8,068 bases of DNA, taken from an uncultured beta proteobacterium (GTDB lineage Bacteria; Pseudomonadota; Gammaproteobacteria; Burkholderiales; Burkholderiaceae_C). The number at the start of each line of letters is the position of its first letter. Position 1 is the first letter of the stretch. A model generated the notes under the pieces. The model was given only the letters and a program-made list of their open reading frames with translations, was not told the origin of the DNA and made no database searches. Position numbers and translations under genes: made by a program. The stretch lies in the NCBI GenBank assembly GCA_903958915.1, contig CAJBVC010000643.1, positions 1-8,068 of the forward strand, given 5' to 3'. Below, in pieces: positions 6,628-8,068 of this stretch.

Positions 6628-7398
6628 CTACATCGCCTTGAACAGGTGCACGTAGGCACGGCTCACGGGCAGCTCGCGAGCGTGACCCTTGATGCGAAGG
6701 AACAGCCGGCTGGTTTCGTCACGCCTGGTGCCTGCGAGGAACTTGAGGTTGATCAGTGTGGACCGGTGCACTTGCCAGAACTGGTCCGGGTCGAGCTGCG
6801 CCACCAAATCGATGATCGGTGTGCGCAACAGGTGTTCACCGCGCTCGGTCTGAACCACCGTGTATTTGTCGTCCGCCTGAAAATACAACACGTCATCCAC
6901 AGGAATCTGGTGCGTCAAATCCCCCTGGGCGGCGCGCACATAGCGTAGCCGGGCTGCAGTTACGGACGTTGTTCCCAACAGGCGCTGGAGTGCTTGCGCC
7001 ATGGCCGCGTCCGCCTCGGGTGGCGCTGTGCCGCGGCCCGCAGCCAATGCGGCCTTTACGCGGTCCAGTGCCAGCTGCAGGCGTTCCGTCTTCAGGGGCT
7101 TGAGCAGGTAGTCCAGAGCCGCCTGGTCAAAGGCCTGCACTGCAAACTCGTCGTAGGCGGTCACAAATACTACCCGGGTGGCGCCCTCAATGCCCTGTGC
7201 CACTTGCAATCCGGTCAGCCCTGGCATTTGAATATCCAGAAACGCAAGGTCAGGCTGCAATTGCGCAATTTTGTCTGCGGCCTCGATGCCGTTTTTGGCG
7301 ATATGCACCACCTCGAGTTCAGGCCACAGCTTCTTGAGCTGGTCGTTAAGGTACAGCGCAAGGTGGGGCTCATCATCGGCAATCAGCGCCGTCGTCAT
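6628..7398 (-). CDS. LytTR-family response regulator (LytR/AlgR type)
   Basis: This is a two-domain transcription regulator activated by phosphorylation and acting on DNA in the cytoplasm. The receiver domain (about 1-118) shows acidic D8/D9, phosphoacceptor D55 in FLDIQMPGLTG, T80 in VFVTAY and K100-P101 in LLKPL. After an Ala-rich linker (about 118-148), the LytTR DNA-binding domain (about 150-254) has YVRAAQGDLTHQIPVDDVLYFQADDKYTVV-like strands, the HRSTLIN block at 211-217 and the end LPVSRAYVHLF. At 256 residues it is a normal length. ATG at 7398 overlaps the stop of the upstream kinase gene as ATGA, so the two are translationally coupled and almost certainly form one signalling pair. 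The regulated genes cannot be told: it lies convergent to the phasin gene and no LytTR target repeats were recognised in the gaps. Confidence 0.93.
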   Translation of the reverse strand: MTTALIADDEPHLALYLNDQLKKLWPELEVVHIAKNGIEAADKIAQLQPDLAFLDIQMPGLTGLQVAQGIEGATRVVFVTAYDEFAVQAFDQAALDYLLKPLKTERLQLALDRVKAALAAGRGTAPPEADAAMAQALQRLLGTTSVTAARLRYVRAAQGDLTHQIPVDDVLYFQADDKYTVVQTERGEHLLRTPIIDLVAQLDPDQFWQVHRSTLINLKFLAGTRRDETSRLFLRIKGHARELPVSRAYVHLFKAM

Positions 7399-8068
7399 GG
7401 CAGTGTCTCCAGAGGAAGTTGCAAGGTAACACGTGTGCCCGCAGGGATGGGCTCCAGCACGATGGTGGCATTGTCGCCATAGCGGGTCTGCAGTCGGGCG
7501 CGGATATTTTCCAGCGCCATGCCGGTACCTGCAGGTCCAGGGCGCGTGGGGGCAGAGCTGCCCATGCCATCGTCATCAATCGTGATCGTCAGGCGGGCAC
7601 CAACAACGCTTGCCCCAATCAGAATCGAGCCACCATCTACCTTGGGTTCCAGTCCATGGCGGATGGCGTTTTCCACCAGGGGCTGGAGCAACAGCGGCGG
7701 CACCAGCGCTGCACCTGCTTGGTCAACCAACTTGATCTCATAGCGCAGGCGCTCACCCATGCGAATTTGCATCAGCAACAGGTAGTTCTTCACCATGTCC
7801 AGTTCGGCGGCAAGCGTGCATTGGGTAGCGCGCAGTTGCCCCAGGCTGGAGCGAAGGTAGTCGGTAAATGCCTCCAGCATCGCCTTCGCGAGCGAGGGTT
7901 CGTAGTCCATCAAACTTTGCACATTGGCCAGGGTATTGAACAGAAAGTGCGGTTCGATCTGGGCCTGCAACAGGCGTAACTGCGATTCGGTGGCCTGCAG
8001 CTGCAGCGCCTGCCGCCTGGAGTGCCAGTGCCAATAGACCCAATTCGCCAGCGTGATCAGGGCGGTAA
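7395..8068 (-). CDS. LytS/AlgZ-type sensor histidine kinase, C-terminal part (5' end beyond window)
   Basis: The frame is open from the TGA at 7397-7395 to the right edge, so the N-terminus is missing. The visible part begins with a hydrophobic stretch (TALITLANWVYWHWHSRR), probably the end of the last membrane helix, then a short Gln/Leu-rich linker. Next is the His_kinase motif QIEPHFLFNTLANVQSL, with its phosphoacceptor His encoded at 7949-7947. The ATPase domain follows, with LQPLVENAIRHGLEP (N-box Asn at 7670-7668), IDDDGMG and GTGMALENIRARL. This arrangement defines the LytS/YehU/AlgZ group of membrane kinases, which signal to LytTR regulators. The gene overlaps the downstream regulator gene by 4 bases. 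The signal sensed lies in the missing N-terminal part and cannot be stated. A TTG at 7970 is internal, not the start, because the frame and the homology continue upstream of it. Confidence 0.93.
   Translation of the reverse strand, partial: TALITLANWVYWHWHSRRQALQLQATESQLRLLQAQIEPHFLFNTLANVQSLMDYEPSLAKAMLEAFTDYLRSSLGQLRATQCTLAAELDMVKNYLLLMQIRMGERLRYEIKLVDQAGAALVPPLLLQPLVENAIRHGLEPKVDGGSILIGASVVGARLTITIDDDGMGSSAPTRPGPAGTGMALENIRARLQTRYGDNATIVLEPIPAGTRVTLQLPLETLP

Overview
This window looks like part of a chromosome from a GC-rich beta-proteobacterium, most plausibly Burkholderiales near Comamonadaceae. That placement is an inference from the gene content: the five-step histidine degradation route (HutF and HutG), a Phasin_2-type polyhydroxybutyrate granule protein, a CheV chemotaxis adaptor and a long Prc protease. 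I see no insertion sequence, integrase, tRNA, rRNA, CRISPR array, toxin pair or phage gene. The genes look like ordinary core and housekeeping functions, and I found no convincing novel multi-gene system. The more interesting signals are short regulatory candidates in the gaps.

Layout. (1) 1-2239, plus strand: the distal end of a histidine-utilisation operon. A few codons of an upstream gene (perhaps hutI) overlap hutG by ATGA, and hutG overlaps hutF by 8 bases. HutF deiminates N-formimino-glutamate to N-formyl-glutamate, and HutG hydrolyses that to glutamate and formate. (2) 2240-2444: a gap between convergent genes, with an imperfect inverted repeat and no gene I can support. (3) 2445-4628, minus strand: prc, a periplasmic tail-specific protease with a complete Ser/Lys catalytic site. 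(4) 4629-4826: a divergent promoter region with a sigma-28-like candidate pointing at cheV. (5) 4827-5789, plus strand: cheV, a CheW-like domain fused to a receiver domain. (6) 5790-6000: a 211-base gap ending in a near-palindrome of the TGC-rich kind bound by PhaR-type repressors, then a clear Shine-Dalgarno. (7) 6001-6483, plus strand: a phasin. (8) 6484-6627: a convergent gap with a short GC-rich hairpin. (9) 6628-8068, minus strand: a LytTR response regulator and its LytS/AlgZ-type sensor kinase. They overlap by ATGA, and the kinase runs off the right edge.

The window thus holds five separate transcription units: the hut operon, prc, cheV, the phasin gene and the kinase-regulator pair. 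Only the hut genes and the kinase-regulator pair show direct evidence of acting together. The closeness of cheV to the phasin gene and to prc carries no clear functional message.
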